Below, piece by piece: positions 34,561-45,898 of a stretch of 64,000 bases of DNA (position 1 is the first letter of the stretch; each line of letters begins with the position of its first letter). The stretch lies in contig CM075943.1 in the NCBI GenBank assembly GCA_038030265.1, positions 21,452,001 to 21,516,000 of the forward strand, given 5' to 3'. The position numbers and the translations under genes were made by a program. The notes beneath the pieces were generated by a model that had not been told where the DNA came from, ran no database searches, and worked only from the letters and a program-made list of their open reading frames with translations. The DNA is from Corythucha ciliata. Its lineage: Eukaryota; Arthropoda; Insecta; Hemiptera; Tingidae.

Positions 34561-35150
34561 CGGCTAAAATTAAGAAAATTTGTGCCTTCTGGAAGCAAAT
34601 TCGCGGCTAAAATAGAGAGAAAATGCGCTGATTCCCAAGTTTCTTCAAGTCCTTAAGCAGATAAAATTGAGAACGCTCTCTAATGTGCCGATGTTGTGGG
34701 GCGAGTAGACGGCAAAAAAGTTGGAAAAAGTGCTAGTATTCGTGGCTAAAACTGCAAAAAAACGCTCATCCCAGGTTTTTCGATGCAACTTCCAGACCAT
34801 AGTTTGGAAAAAATCGCTGATTCCCGGTGATATAGTGGCAATTTTACAGCTAAAATGTACCCAAAAACCGCTAATGTGCAGTTTTTGGGCCAAGCCCGCG
34901 GCTGAAATTGAAAAAAATCACGCGGTAATTTGCGGATAAACATTTAAAAAATCACTCATTCGCGGCTAAAATTGAGAAAACGCCAATCCGTATCTTCTAA
35001 TCTAAAGGATATTTCGAGGCTAAAACTAAGAAAAAGTGCTAATCCATAATTGGATTAGCTAATCCATAAATTGAATCCATAAATTGGAAGTGCTAATCCA
35101 TAAATTGAAATCAAATGGCCAATGTGGGCCTAAAATGTAAAACTAACGCC
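34561..35150 (+). repeat. Family A minisatellite array
   Basis: Units of ~30 bp follow the head module directly. At 35,035-35,110 a local expansion repeats GCTAATCCATAAATTG three to four times. The array ends near 35,150, about 100 bp before the tRNA-like sequence. Confidence 0.8.
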
Positions 35151-35246
35151 TTACTCACTGACGTATGACAGACGAATGACCCGATAGGTGCAGTTTGAGT
35201 TCCAAGAGGGCATTTCTCCTGGGTGGATTCGCTCTTTGCGTGGACT

Positions 35247-35440
35247 CCCGGGATAGCTCAGTTGGTTAGAGCACCTGGCGTGAAACTAGGAGGTCGTAGG
35301 TTCGAATCCCACCTGCTGAAGAGCAATTTTACTTCCACGAACGGAAGTATGGTGTTCATGAAAAAAATCGAGTCCAAGCTGACATCACATTCATAATGTA
35401 TAACCTCAGAAAAGTTGAAAAACGTGATTTTTAGCATGCC
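35247..35440 (+). mobile_element. tRNA-derived SINE-like sequence
   Basis: 35,254-35,265 is a good pol III A box (TAGCTCAGTTGG) and 35,299-35,309 a perfect B box (GGTTCGAATCC). D arm GCTC/GAGC and anticodon arm CCTGG/CTAGG fold. However, the acceptor strands do not pair, position 33 of the anticodon loop is G and not T, and the T arm has a mismatch. So this is a tRNA-like head, not a working tRNA gene. About 110 bp of AT-rich, tRNA-unrelated sequence follows. A SINE is the likeliest explanation; the 3' end is not defined. Confidence 0.65.
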
Positions 35441-35490
35441 GTCGGTCTGTCGCTTTTTTTCGGGAGGAGTAGGATTTGGCGTGACTACGA

Positions 35491-36405
35491 ATTTTGTACG
35501 TATAGTAGTTTTCCACGATGAATATGGAACGGCCTACAGTCTTTCGAAATTGTTGTTCCAAAACTGTCAAAGGACCTAAAATCGCCTGTTTTCGACTGAG
35601 TATCGTATTTTGGACTGTTTTATATTTTGACGATGGTTATGACGATAGTATGACGATAGATGGTTATAATCGTTGATGGATAAGGGTCGGTATTTGAAGA
35701 TTAGTCGATGTGGACTGAGGGTTGATTATTGATTATGTGCGATGCAGAATTTTGGATTTAAAGTTATGAAAATTTCGGTGTTTGAGGAACGAAGACTGCG
35801 GGATTTTTTGTCGTCTTGTATTCATAGGTCAGAAGTGTTCGAGAAGAAAATAACTCTGAAAATGCTACCTCTTCAGAGGTAAATTTTTGGCAGCCCAAAA
35901 ACCGAAATGTTTTGGCACTTCTTTTAGTTTCTTCTAAATATCCCGAAAATGAGTTACTTTCGAGAAAAATCTTCACTCACAAAACTTGTTGAGCATTACA
36001 TTTTCTACAACTTTTGTATGTAAAGTAGTTTTCCACGACGAATATGGAACGGGCTACAGCCTATCGAAATTGTTGTTCTAAAATGGTCGAAGGTCCTAAA
36101 ATCGCCCTTTTTCGACCCAAGTATACTCATTGTGCTTTACTTTGGATCATTTTCCAACATTTTTTTTTTTTTTTTTTTTTTTTGTGTGTGATTTTTTGTA
36201 TGAAAGAACGAAGACGAATGATTGAAGGAGGACTGAAAATTGAGTGACGATTGATGGTTATAGTCGTTTTTGGATAAGGGTCGGTAATTGAAGATTAGTC
36301 GATGTGGGCTGAGGGTTGATTATTGATTACGTGCGACGAAGAATTTTTTTGAATTTAGGGTTATGGAAATTTTGGTGTTTGAGGAATGAAGACTGCGTGA
36401 TTGAT
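35491..36405. repeat. Pair of direct repeats, ~320 and ~395 bp
   Basis: 35,491-35,808 and 36,011-36,405 share TAGTTTTCCACGA, GAATATGGAACGG, CGAAATTGTTGTTC, CCTAAAATCGCC, GATAAGGGTCGGTA, TTGAAGATTAGTCGATGTGG, GAGGGTTGATTATTGATTA and GAAGACTGCG in order. The second copy has a 24-T run (36,160-36,183) and extra sequence. Between them lies ~200 bp of single-copy DNA. They could be tandem copies of one dispersed repeat or short terminal repeats; no reverse transcriptase or integrase is nearby. Confidence 0.75.
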
Positions 36406-36417
36406 GATTCAGGGATT

Positions 36418-36776
36418 GTGTGGAGGACCACACGATACTTCCATGTTCCCGTTTTTGGCGTTCATCAATAATGCATACAAAAGAAAATAAACAAGAAAAC
36501 TTCCAAGGCCGTATCAATTTTTTCAGTGCTCCGACCACTCCGATTTCAAGCTGGTTAAGGGTAACATGGGCGCTCGAGTTTTATTTCGAATTTGTCGACT
36601 AACGCGCCCATGTTACCCTTTAACCGCAGGAGGGGTCGGAGCACTGAAAAAATTGATACGGCCATGGAAGTTTTCTTGTTTATTTTTCATTTATTTATTT
36701 TTTTTTTTTTTTTTTGTATGCATTATTGATGAACGCCAAAAACGGGAACATGGAAGTATCGTGAGGTCCTCCACAC
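36418..36776. mobile_element. Fold-back element, 359 bp
   Basis: Arms 36,418-36,573 and 36,604-36,776 are inverted copies (GTGTGGAGGACC, CGATACTTCCATGTTCCCG, TTTTTGGCGTTCATCAATAA, GGTAACATGGGCGC), separated by a 30-bp loop. The right arm has an added T-rich tract. The frames on both strands share the same residues (ALKKLIRPWKFSCLF) for this reason and are not genes. Confidence 0.8.
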
Positions 36777-36789
36777 CGCTCCGTATTTT

Positions 36790-39700
36790 TTTGCAACAAA
36801 AGAAACCTGAGATAATTTGAATCCCACATTAGTGAGCCAGAAACGTGAAAATGGGGGTTTCCGCGATAAAAATCCGCGGAATTTGTTATTTAGAGAGAGT
36901 ACTCCGAGAAATTGATTTTTTAGTGAGCCACTAAATCTGCGTATATAGTTTTTAAGCGTTCAAAATCAGTGAAATTAACGCGGATCCAAGAAATAGGCAC
37001 GGAGGGGAAATCGTGTAGGCCTTTAATAATATAACGCGCCTTAGTAAGTATATAAGATAGCCTTTTCAATAATATCAGTTTCAGTTCACTCTTCAGCAGA
37101 GTTTGCCGAGTACAGGAAAGAAATCTCATTTATTTCGTTGGCTAACACATAGTTCAGTATGAGTCAAACGAGGTTTGCTGACTTTTACGTATTGACTCAA
37201 TATATCCTCGTGGCATAATGCTCTCAGAGGATCTATTATTCTCTGCGACAAATATGTCAAGTCATACCCTTGTCACGCCATCAATAAGGTATAGCAACTA
37301 ACAACATTTTTGTGGCATGCTTTATTTTTTGTGAGACACCAACGGCCAAATTAGTCTTGCTGTTTCGATTCTACACAATTCCCCCAGTTCTATATCTATC
37401 GATAACGAACATTATTCCCGCCCCGAGAAAAAGGCGATAGCCGAATTTATTAGCCTGTTGAGTTTATATGATTTTAAAGTGTGAATGAGCCCATTAGAGT
37501 GACAAGAAAGTCAACATCCCTTCGAGTCGTTTTTTCATCTAATCTCATCCCTATGGTCGAATATGGTCGATTTGATTCATGACATAGACCTTCACGCGGC
37601 CACTTTGGTATGAGGTTCACCGCTATCCAAAGAATTGATCGGTTGCCATTCCCATTCCCTGATTCAATATCCCATTTTTAACGAAGAAAATAACATAATA
37701 GGGTTTTTATTTCATTTTCACCGACTGTAACACGCCAGTTTGCACTCTTCTAGTTTCAAATTCCAAAAGAATGAATAGAGCAAAAGCAGCTATAAAAGAT
37801 CAGCAGCCGTGGACAAGGTACCAGTGGGGGGGTTACTATTGTGTGTTGTGTGTCATCTGTTAAGACTGATCCCTGTGATAAAAATAACGTACGGTACCAG
37901 AAAGTTCCCGTTCGAAACAAATTGAGTATATTTAGGTCACTCACGAATGTAGAGAAGAAGAGGCTTTCCAATTCGCACAATGTCAAATTTCAAAGTTAAC
38001 AAAATCACCTGCAATAAAACAAAAAAATGGTTAAAAATGAAATAAAAGAGATTGCTTCACAGCAGTTGAAATGGGGAGACCATGAAATCGTGAATCGAAA
38101 GTAAAATTGATAAGCTCAGCATGGGGTATGCAATTGGGGATTCCATCCAGCACAGGTTTTTGCAAGAGGGAGGTATTGGGTTCATTAAAACAGGGGTTAA
38201 ATGGGAATGTTATCCACTGTGACCGGATACTGTCGTCACAACATCATGGCCTGATTTTTTGTTTGAAACTTGGAAAAGGGGTCCAATTGATTGTGGGTGC
38301 AGTGCGCATCATATCAAGTTTTCCTCGGAGTTAGTTTTGAGAGTGCTGGGTACGAACCTAAAAAAATACTTGGCTTTAGTTATAAAAAGGCGAAATTCAA
38401 CCCCCTTTTCACAACTTTTGCCCGCGTAAAATTGAATTTGTTTCTACTCGTTTGAACTTTACTTAGTTTCCAGGTTATTTCCGAATATTTTTTTTTTATA
38501 GATGTATCGGGGTCGGATCTGGAGGTGGAGACAGCAGACGCCTTATTCCTTTCCGGCGTGTAGACAATGAATGTAAAAAAAGAACCAACAACAAGAATGA
38601 ATCAATTGTTGGCTTGAAAGGGTCAAGTCTTAACAAAACAATTTCGCAGTTTTGTCTCAAGACCATATCACCGCATTACCTCGAATGGCCAAACCCTTCC
38701 CGTGACAAGACGTTTGTCGGTACACATGCCCTTTAATCCCCTTTTCACATCCTTTACGCAGCACAGTAATAAGATTAGTTTCCTTCACTTTTATCGGATG
38801 GACACAGAACATTTTCAGAGAGATCTAAAAAAATATTGAAGTTCGACGATTTCATGCAGATTAATTATAGACTAAGTTGAAAATGGAAGGTTGTTAAGTA
38901 ATCATTAGGGTCAAATTTGAGTTCAACAAAAATTTTGTTTGTTCGTTGCCCCAATTTATCTTCCTATTCGTTCGGGTTTCACGCATTCTATATAAAAGAA
39001 ATAAAATAGCTTGATTTTTAATTATCTAGATTGAAGCCTGGGATCGGAAGGGTTAAAGGGCAGGAAAAAAGGGTCTTGTCTCTCTGCCTGTGACATAGTT
39101 AATTGGAAAAACCACCCTAATCCATCCCTCTCTTTTCTCTTTATCGACGATCGGAGAGAGAAATGGGCAACTGAGAGGTAAAGCCAGAAAAAGATGTGAA
39201 AATTCCCTGACTGGCCACCAAACCATTACTCTAAAAGGGATACCCTGAACGTTCATCTCTTCTTAAGTTACTCTTCTTAAGTTATTACAATCGTATGACC
39301 TTTTTTTTTAAGTTTGTCACGAGAAAATTTTTATAAGATAGGGGGAAATCATGTTTCGAGTAGATTTATGCAACATTAATTTCATTTTGAAATATTACCA
39401 AGCTGCGATATGCAAGCCAAGTTTAAATTACCCCCACTCTTTTGTCTTTTGTTCACAGGTAAGTTTGGCTTGGTTGCGAAGATAAGGCGAAATTTCTCTT
39501 TAGAAAAGCCGACAGCTCCGTGAGACTCAATATAACATTTGCATAATCCACCACCTCCCTTGCCTGCTCCATCCATTCATCCCTTTCGAGTGTAGTTCGC
39601 TAGTCTTTCAAAACAACTTAGGCAAAATAAACTTTGATTAAAAAAGAAGAAAACCCCCTTCGAAGCTAGTAATGCGATTTTTAAATCCACATTTAATGAG

Positions 39701-40430
39701 TCTCCTCTCCTTTTTTAAGGTTCCATTGAAGGTTGTATCCATTTTCACGTATATTTTAAAGGACCGATTCCCCCCTCTCCACCTACCAACTTGTCATACC
39801 ACCACTTCAGTCTTTCAACAACTGTCAAGATTAAAAACAAATCGGAAACCTTCGGGGGATGCGAAGAGAAACGAGTTTTGAATATTTGAAGCTTACAGAA
39901 GCAAAAAGGTCGGGGTATATTAAGAACGGTAGTAATTTCGGATTAGAACGCTCTTCTCATCGAGGATGAATGAGGGTAGAGGTGTTCTCTTTGCTCGAAA
40001 AACACCGAAATCGAACAGATTAAAAAGGCAGGGTCACATAGGTTGCCAGATACTAATCAAAGCATAGTCAATAGTTCTCAGCCTTTTAAAAGCCTCCGCT
40101 ATTCCTTGGCAAAACATTTTCGTACTTCTTCTTATGAGGAAATCCTTTGGAGTTGGGTTTCGAAAGCGCCTTTAACATACTGCCACACTGATCAATAATA
40201 AAAAGTTACTCGGCGGCAGTACGGCTTAATTTCTCTCGGTTTCAATCTTTGACGTACCCAAGGCTCTTTCTGTTGTCATATTGTCCAAGCTACTTCAGAA
40301 GGCACGAATAGGTCGAAACCTGCGTTCACACTCTATTGAACTGCGCTATCTCACCCCCCCCCCCTCTCCCAAACACCTACAAATCGACTCTAATGTACAC
40401 GACCATCCGTGGCCTAGAAAAAGTCACACT
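36790..40430. other. AT-rich stretch without recognised genes
   Basis: No coding family recognised. GTGTGAATGAGCCC at 37,479-37,492 matches the terminal word of the 4,097-4,320 MITE family, so a worn copy may end here. An 11-C run is at 40,354-40,364. Frames at 37,756-37,986 (-), 38,107-38,334 (+) and 39,053-39,256 (-) are isolated. Confidence 0.45.
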
Positions 40431-40439
40431 GAGTACTCA

Positions 40440-42200
40440 CGCCCTAAAATACGCAAATCTGACACAATTTGACCGAATAATGGCTAAACTGACGATTCGC
40501 GCTATGAAAATGCTCAAACTGACAATTTTCTTCAATGGGGTTTACTTCGTGCCTGATTTGTTGAAGGAGTTTCGTTTATCTATTCCGCTTCGTGACACGA
40601 GACAAAAGACTGTTCTGCGCGTTGAGCGACGTAAGACTAATTGCGGTTTTTAATAGATCGGTTGATTCAATAGCAGTGGCATTGAATAGTAATGTTGATG
40701 TGGTCGATGTCATCAACGTGACTATTAGACCAACACGACTATTATACACTTACACAGTGTAGTATAGTGCACCAAACTATATAAACTTCATGTGCTTGTT
40801 TTTTATTTATCATGCATGAGACGTTTCCAGTGTGCCGGTTCATGTGTGCCTCATGGCTGTTTATGCCAATTGGAAAGAGAGAATTCCGCAGGCGTTGCAA
40901 AACAAAAAGAAAGAAAGAAGAAAAAAACTAACTAACTACTCTCACGCCATATGTTTGGCAAATCTGGCCCTGAAAATGGCCAAACCGACCATTTGGCCTC
41001 CAAAAGTGGACAAACCGACCATTTGTCCTCCAACAATGGCCATACTCACCCTTGGTTCCTTGAAAATGGCTAAACCGACGATTCATGTCCTAAAAATAGA
41101 CAAAATGCCATAAGTGTCAGACTCTCAATCCTCCTTCTCAAAAAAAAAAGTGCCTAAACTGGCCATTCGCTACTTGGAAATGGCTAAACCGTCGATTCGT
41201 AAAAATAGTCAAACTGACTACTCAACTCATGCCCTAAAATTGACATATCTGATACAATTCGCCTGAAGAATGGCTAAAATGACGATTCGAGCAATGAGCA
41301 ATGCCTAAACTGACGATAACCGTGCCCTGAAAATGGACACAAGGAACGTTTGCACTCCGAAAATGGCCAAACAAACAATTCCCTCCAAATGGTGGAACTG
41401 ACGATTGGTGTAGTAAAGATAGCCTCAACGACGTAAACATGTTACACTTCCAATTCAATTTCAATCCACCCTAAAAATGGTCAAACTGACGATTCGTGCC
41501 TTGAAAATGCCTTAACTGCCAATATCAAAGCTCTTAAAATGGCCAAACCGACGATTTGGCTACCAAAAATGACCGAACCGAGCATTTGGCCTCCAAAAGT
41601 GGCCAAACCGAGCATTTGGCCTCCAACAATGGTCAAACCGACCATTGGTTCCTTGGAAATAGCTAAAATAGACGATCCCTGTCCTAAAAATAGACAAAAC
41701 GCAATAAAAATGTCAGACGTTCAATCCTCCTTCTCAAAAATGGCCAAACTGGCCATTCGCTACTTGGAAATGGCCTTAAAAATAGTCAAACTGACTATTC
41801 GCGCCCTAAAATTGGCAAATCTGTCTCAATTCACCCTAAAAATTGCTAAACTTTTGATTTGCGCCATGGGAATGCATTGCCCAATCTGACGATGTCCGTC
41901 CTCTGAAAATGGCCAAACCAACCATTCGCGCTCCAAAAATGGTCGAACTGACCATTCCTCCTTGAAAATGCTGAATTGACGATGCGTGTCCTAAAAATAG
42001 CAAAAACACCTTAAAAATGTCTGGAATTTCAATTCCTGTTTCTCAAAAATGGTCAAACTGACCATTCGCACTCAACAGATGGAGAATAACTTTCGATTCG
42101 CGTATTGAATATGGCTAAACTGACTATCGGCGCCCATAAAATGGACAAACTAGCAAAGTCGCTTGCTTAATGGATTAACTGACCATTCTCCGCGCCCTAT
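40440..42200 (-). repeat. Family D minisatellite, longest array, reversed
   Basis: About 50 units as AAAATGGCCAAACTGACC, ATTCGCGCC, CTAAAAATAG, interrupted by non-array DNA around 40,540-40,960. A larger unit with GTCAGAC or GTCTGGA plus TCAATCC or TTCAATT recurs near 41,104, 41,440, 41,710 and 42,012, giving a ~270-330 bp higher-order period equivalent to the one at 23,460-24,095. Small open frames here (for example 41,539-41,889) are repeat products with PK/PTIW words. Confidence 0.8.
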
Positions 42201-42385
42201 AAACTAGTCAGTCGTTCCCATCCTGAGCAGGGCCGTCTCCACTTTACCAACTGATCGAATCGGTTACTGTCATGCTTCACCGTGCTTTTTTTATTTGGCT
42301 GGCTACGCACGCTAAAATTGACCAAATTGATCTTTCAACTGATAGCCACGCGGAGGAAAGCCTATAAGGAACGAAAATGATAAGC

Positions 42386-42523
42386 GGGCCTTATTCACTA
42401 ACTTTTTTCAACATTGCTTTTGTCAAAAATCATATGTTTCCGTTCAGTTTTCTTAATTTCATGAATGAGATTTTAATGTTTCTACCAAAGCAATATTTCA
42501 ATCTCGTTAGAGAATCAGGGGCC
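42386..42523. mobile_element. ~140-bp MITE, copy 1
   Basis: Begins GGGCCTTATTCACTAAC and ends GTTAGAGAATCAGGGGCC, an imperfect terminal inverted repeat. Nearly identical in sequence to 42,936-43,078 through the interior (TTTTTTCAACATTGC, AATCATATGTTTCCG, AATGAGATTTTAATG). No coding content; both copies give the same short frame. Confidence 0.8.
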
Positions 42524-42850
42524 TGGTTGATCAATTATGCCAATTACGTTCTTACGTTTGGGTCAGATGGGAGTTGTATAGTCCTCATTGTAAGGTAAGA
42601 GTGCTGCACATGTTTTAAGAGGCAGGTTGTACTTTTTGGGCCACGCGAATTCTCGACAGGTGCACATTGAACAAAATCATGTTTTGTAAAATTGAATGCC
42701 TCAGTACAGTGATGACCCATTTGAAGCCCCCGCATACGCGTTACACTGATCTGCTTCATTTGGACTACTCTAAAGAACAGACCTATAATTATGACCTTAT
42801 TGTGCTGTACCACAAGTACCTGCATCAAGGATGCTCGCATGGGGGTCCAA

Positions 42851-43204
42851 GGGGACTATTCTCTAACAAAAAAGCAATATATTTTGTTTGTTTTTGTCAA
42901 CTTTCGTACTGTTTGTAGTGTCGAATTTTCGTAGTCAGGGGCCTTATTCATTAACTTTTTTCAACATTGCTTTTGTCAAAAATCATATGTTTCCGTTCAG
43001 TTTTCTTAATTTCATGAATGAGATTTTAATGTTTCTACCAAAGCAAAGTTTCTATTTCATTAGAGAATAAGGCCCCTGTACGATGGTTGACGTGAATATC
43101 CTTAATTATGTATATTTCATTAATTTTTTCAAACGTATGAATGAAATTTACAAATTGCTATGAAAAACATATTGCTTTATGTTAGAGAACAGCCCCCCCC
43201 CCCC
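42851..43204. mobile_element. Older member of the GGGGCCTTATTC family, split by a younger copy
   Basis: Left end GGGGACTATTCTCTAAC then AAAAAAGCAATAT; right end ATATTGCTTTATGTTAGAGA followed by ACAG and a 12-C run. These ends are inverted copies of each other and resemble the right end of the 140-bp MITE (TTCTCTAA, GCAATAT). The 143-bp copy at 42,936-43,078 lies in its middle, so this is a nested insertion. Confidence 0.6.
42936..43078. mobile_element. ~140-bp MITE, copy 2 (nested)
   Basis: Ends CAGGGGCCTTATTC and GAATAAGGCCCCTG form a perfect 14-bp terminal inverted repeat. It differs from copy 1 at only a few positions over ~125 bp, so both are fairly young. Target-site duplication is not obvious. 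Confidence 0.85.
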
Positions 43205-45898
43205 AGATCAAGCGCGTTTGACTAAAGAACTTAAAACGTAGAAAATAGTTGACAGAATAATAGTGTGCCATGAAAATTACATGGAACGGAGTGAATCGAT
43301 AAGTTTTGTTTAAAATTGCCCAAGAGCCAGTTCTGACGGAAACCGGAAAACTTCCTGAAAATCCCTTTTAAGAAAAAAACACTGGTCAACAAATCGGCTG
43401 GTAGAGAGAGAGGGAGAGGTATCTTTCAATTTCGTGAAATTAGATATATATATATATAAGTAACTGGAAAAGGCTTGTCCCTCCCTATCCCTCCCACGCG
43501 CTCCGGACTAAGCTTTTATTGAACTGACCCGGCTGGTTCCTTTGATTAGCAGATAGTCAGACGCTCGGAGGGAGGAGTGGAGGGATCAAAAAAGGAAAGA
43601 AAGTTGGAAGTCTGAGATATAGATAAAAGGTTTAATCCTTTAAAGTTCTGCAGAGGTTGTAGGTTTTTAGGAGCGGTGGGGGGGGGGAGAGATGAGGTTA
43701 AGCCCAAAATTTTCTTCTGCGTGAAGCATTGGTAAACAAAAATGGTGCACGAATGCTTAACGCATGGGCAGGGCGTATATGAAAACGAAGCGAGGATATA
43801 CGACTTCAATGAATGAAATTTAAAAATAAAAAATAAGCTAAATTTATCTCGAGGCAATTTTCGCTTTCCGTCGTGCGCCCTTGAGTACGTTCTTGTAAAG
43901 GAAAAAAAGGTATTATTTATCTTGACAAGTATACTAATGCGTTCTATAATAAATTTGAACGATATCCTTGTGTATAGTAAGCATAGTAAAACTAGGAATT
44001 ATGTACATTTTTCGGGTTCACTATTTCTTTACTAACACGTCATTGCCTTTTATTTCAGCTTATTTTATGTGGATCCAAAATGTGGCAACATAAAAGTCAA
44101 ATATTTCATCCCTATACCCACCCCCTTGTATTACTGCTACTCTCTGATTCAGTAGCTTTTATAGTACGGTCTGTGCGGTGAATACGACATCGTTTGGATG
44201 GAAAGAAAATTGTTAGGGGAAAAATGGAGAGCTTTCCCTTTTTTTCCTATAAGTTAGGCACTTAGGCACCATTAGTTTTATTAATTATTTTAATAACTAT
44301 AGGAGATGCGGTTGCCCAGGATCTACTACTTTTCTTATTTACTATTCTTGCCAGTGTGACGTGAAACATTTTTGTGGCGTCACGTTAACGTTATAGGTAC
44401 AAGTATCATAATTAATAATAAACGCGTGAACAAGTTGAAACGAATGCGCCACTCCTAGAGTCTGCAATATATTTGTGTTCACACCCGTCTCATTTTACGA
44501 GTAGCAAACGTAAAATGGATAAACGAGATGAAAATAATTGAAAACCAGGGGGAACACGTTGCATAAAAGACGAAGCTTAATTTTCCTATGAATTTTTAAA
44601 CGATAATACGAGATTATTTACAGGTTTCGGGTTTTATACCTATCGATTCAACGATGCATCTGGCTCCAACTTTGATAGGCAAAATCTTTATAGTGGAGGG
44701 AGACAGGTTACAAGGTACAATATGCGTATGCAATCATGATGATGAATTCCAGTGCCAAAGTCAATATTTCAACTGGAACTCCCACCCCTGTTCAACCCCA
44801 ACACCCACCACTGTTTTCCGACTGGCTCACCAACTTCACTCGCTACGTTTTGAATAATTGACGTGGGATTATTGTGACAAACCGATCCCCCCACCCCCAC
44901 CCGCGGGCCTTAATGATGATAGGAAGCCGAATCGGCCAAACACGAGTTATTGAATGACTGCATCATAAGCGGCAGAACAACACAGAGGAGACAGTCATGT
45001 ACCAATCTGCATATACGCGATTGCATGAAAGAATTATTCCCTCGGGAGAAAGCGTATCACTCGCAGACAACGAAAACCACACCAGCAAAGGGTTTAGCTG
45101 CAGGATAAGGGTAAGTGAAAAGCAACCCCCTATAGCCTATTAATTCAATGTTTGTCAGGTTGTTTTTCGCTTTAATCCCCGGCTTTTTCGTTAGCGATTT
45201 TATAAACAAAAGCTGCGTGACTAGTGCATTTCGTTAATAAGACAGGGCAAAATCTGGAAAGTAGGTATACTATTTCTAATAATTTGTTAATGAGGAAGTT
45301 TCACATTTTCCAGAAATATTTGTTTTCGATTAGGCACGTCAATTCTTCCACGTAAATAAAGAAATAAATATTTTAAACCCTTCAGAAATATTTTTTATTT
45401 CTCAACAAAAGTTGGCATATTTGAAATCCCGCCAAAACGAACATTTTCGTACAACGTAATCGTCGTTGTATTCTCTGTCCTTTTCATGCCTCTAAGGGTT
45501 GGGTCGACAATTTATTGCAATGCTCCGATTAATGCAATGCTGGGTTTAGCACTTAGCGGAGGATGAAATATCAAGTTTCGGTCGACAATGGTTTCAATAT
45601 GTTAGAATAATAATAAAGTGGCGTTTAAGGTTAGATAATGAAATTAGCTTCTGATGCTGCTACTAGTTTCGAAAATGTTATTGTTTCTATGCCTACGAAA
45701 CTTCAAACCGTTTCATACTACAACGGGTGCTTGCAGTTTTTCTTCTTGTGCGAGTTGGAATAATTAAAAACTTAGGGCGTATAAACTGTCTCGTTGCGAG
45801 GTTAAATAATTAAAGCGAAGGGAAAATCATTGACTATATAGATTCATGCTATTAGACTAGGATGGACCAGAGAAACGACCGCGATCTAGAGAGGAGGG
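43205..45898. other. AT-rich stretch without recognised genes
   Basis: A (TA)n tract lies at 43,444-43,460 and a 10-G run at 43,678-43,687. The frames at 43,546-43,857 (-) and 44,654-44,857 (+) match no family I know. No element ends could be paired with the Harbinger genes that follow. Confidence 0.45.

Noticed and set aside
35247..35321. Functional tRNA gene
   Set aside because: The acceptor strands do not pair, position 33 is G, and the T arm has a mismatch, despite good A and B boxes.
35491..36405. LTR retrotransposon
   Set aside because: Direct repeats are only ~200 bp apart, with no reverse transcriptase, integrase, primer-binding site or polypurine tract.
36320..36820. Two related small proteins on opposite strands
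   Set aside because: Their identity is explained by the DNA inverted repeat of the fold-back element.
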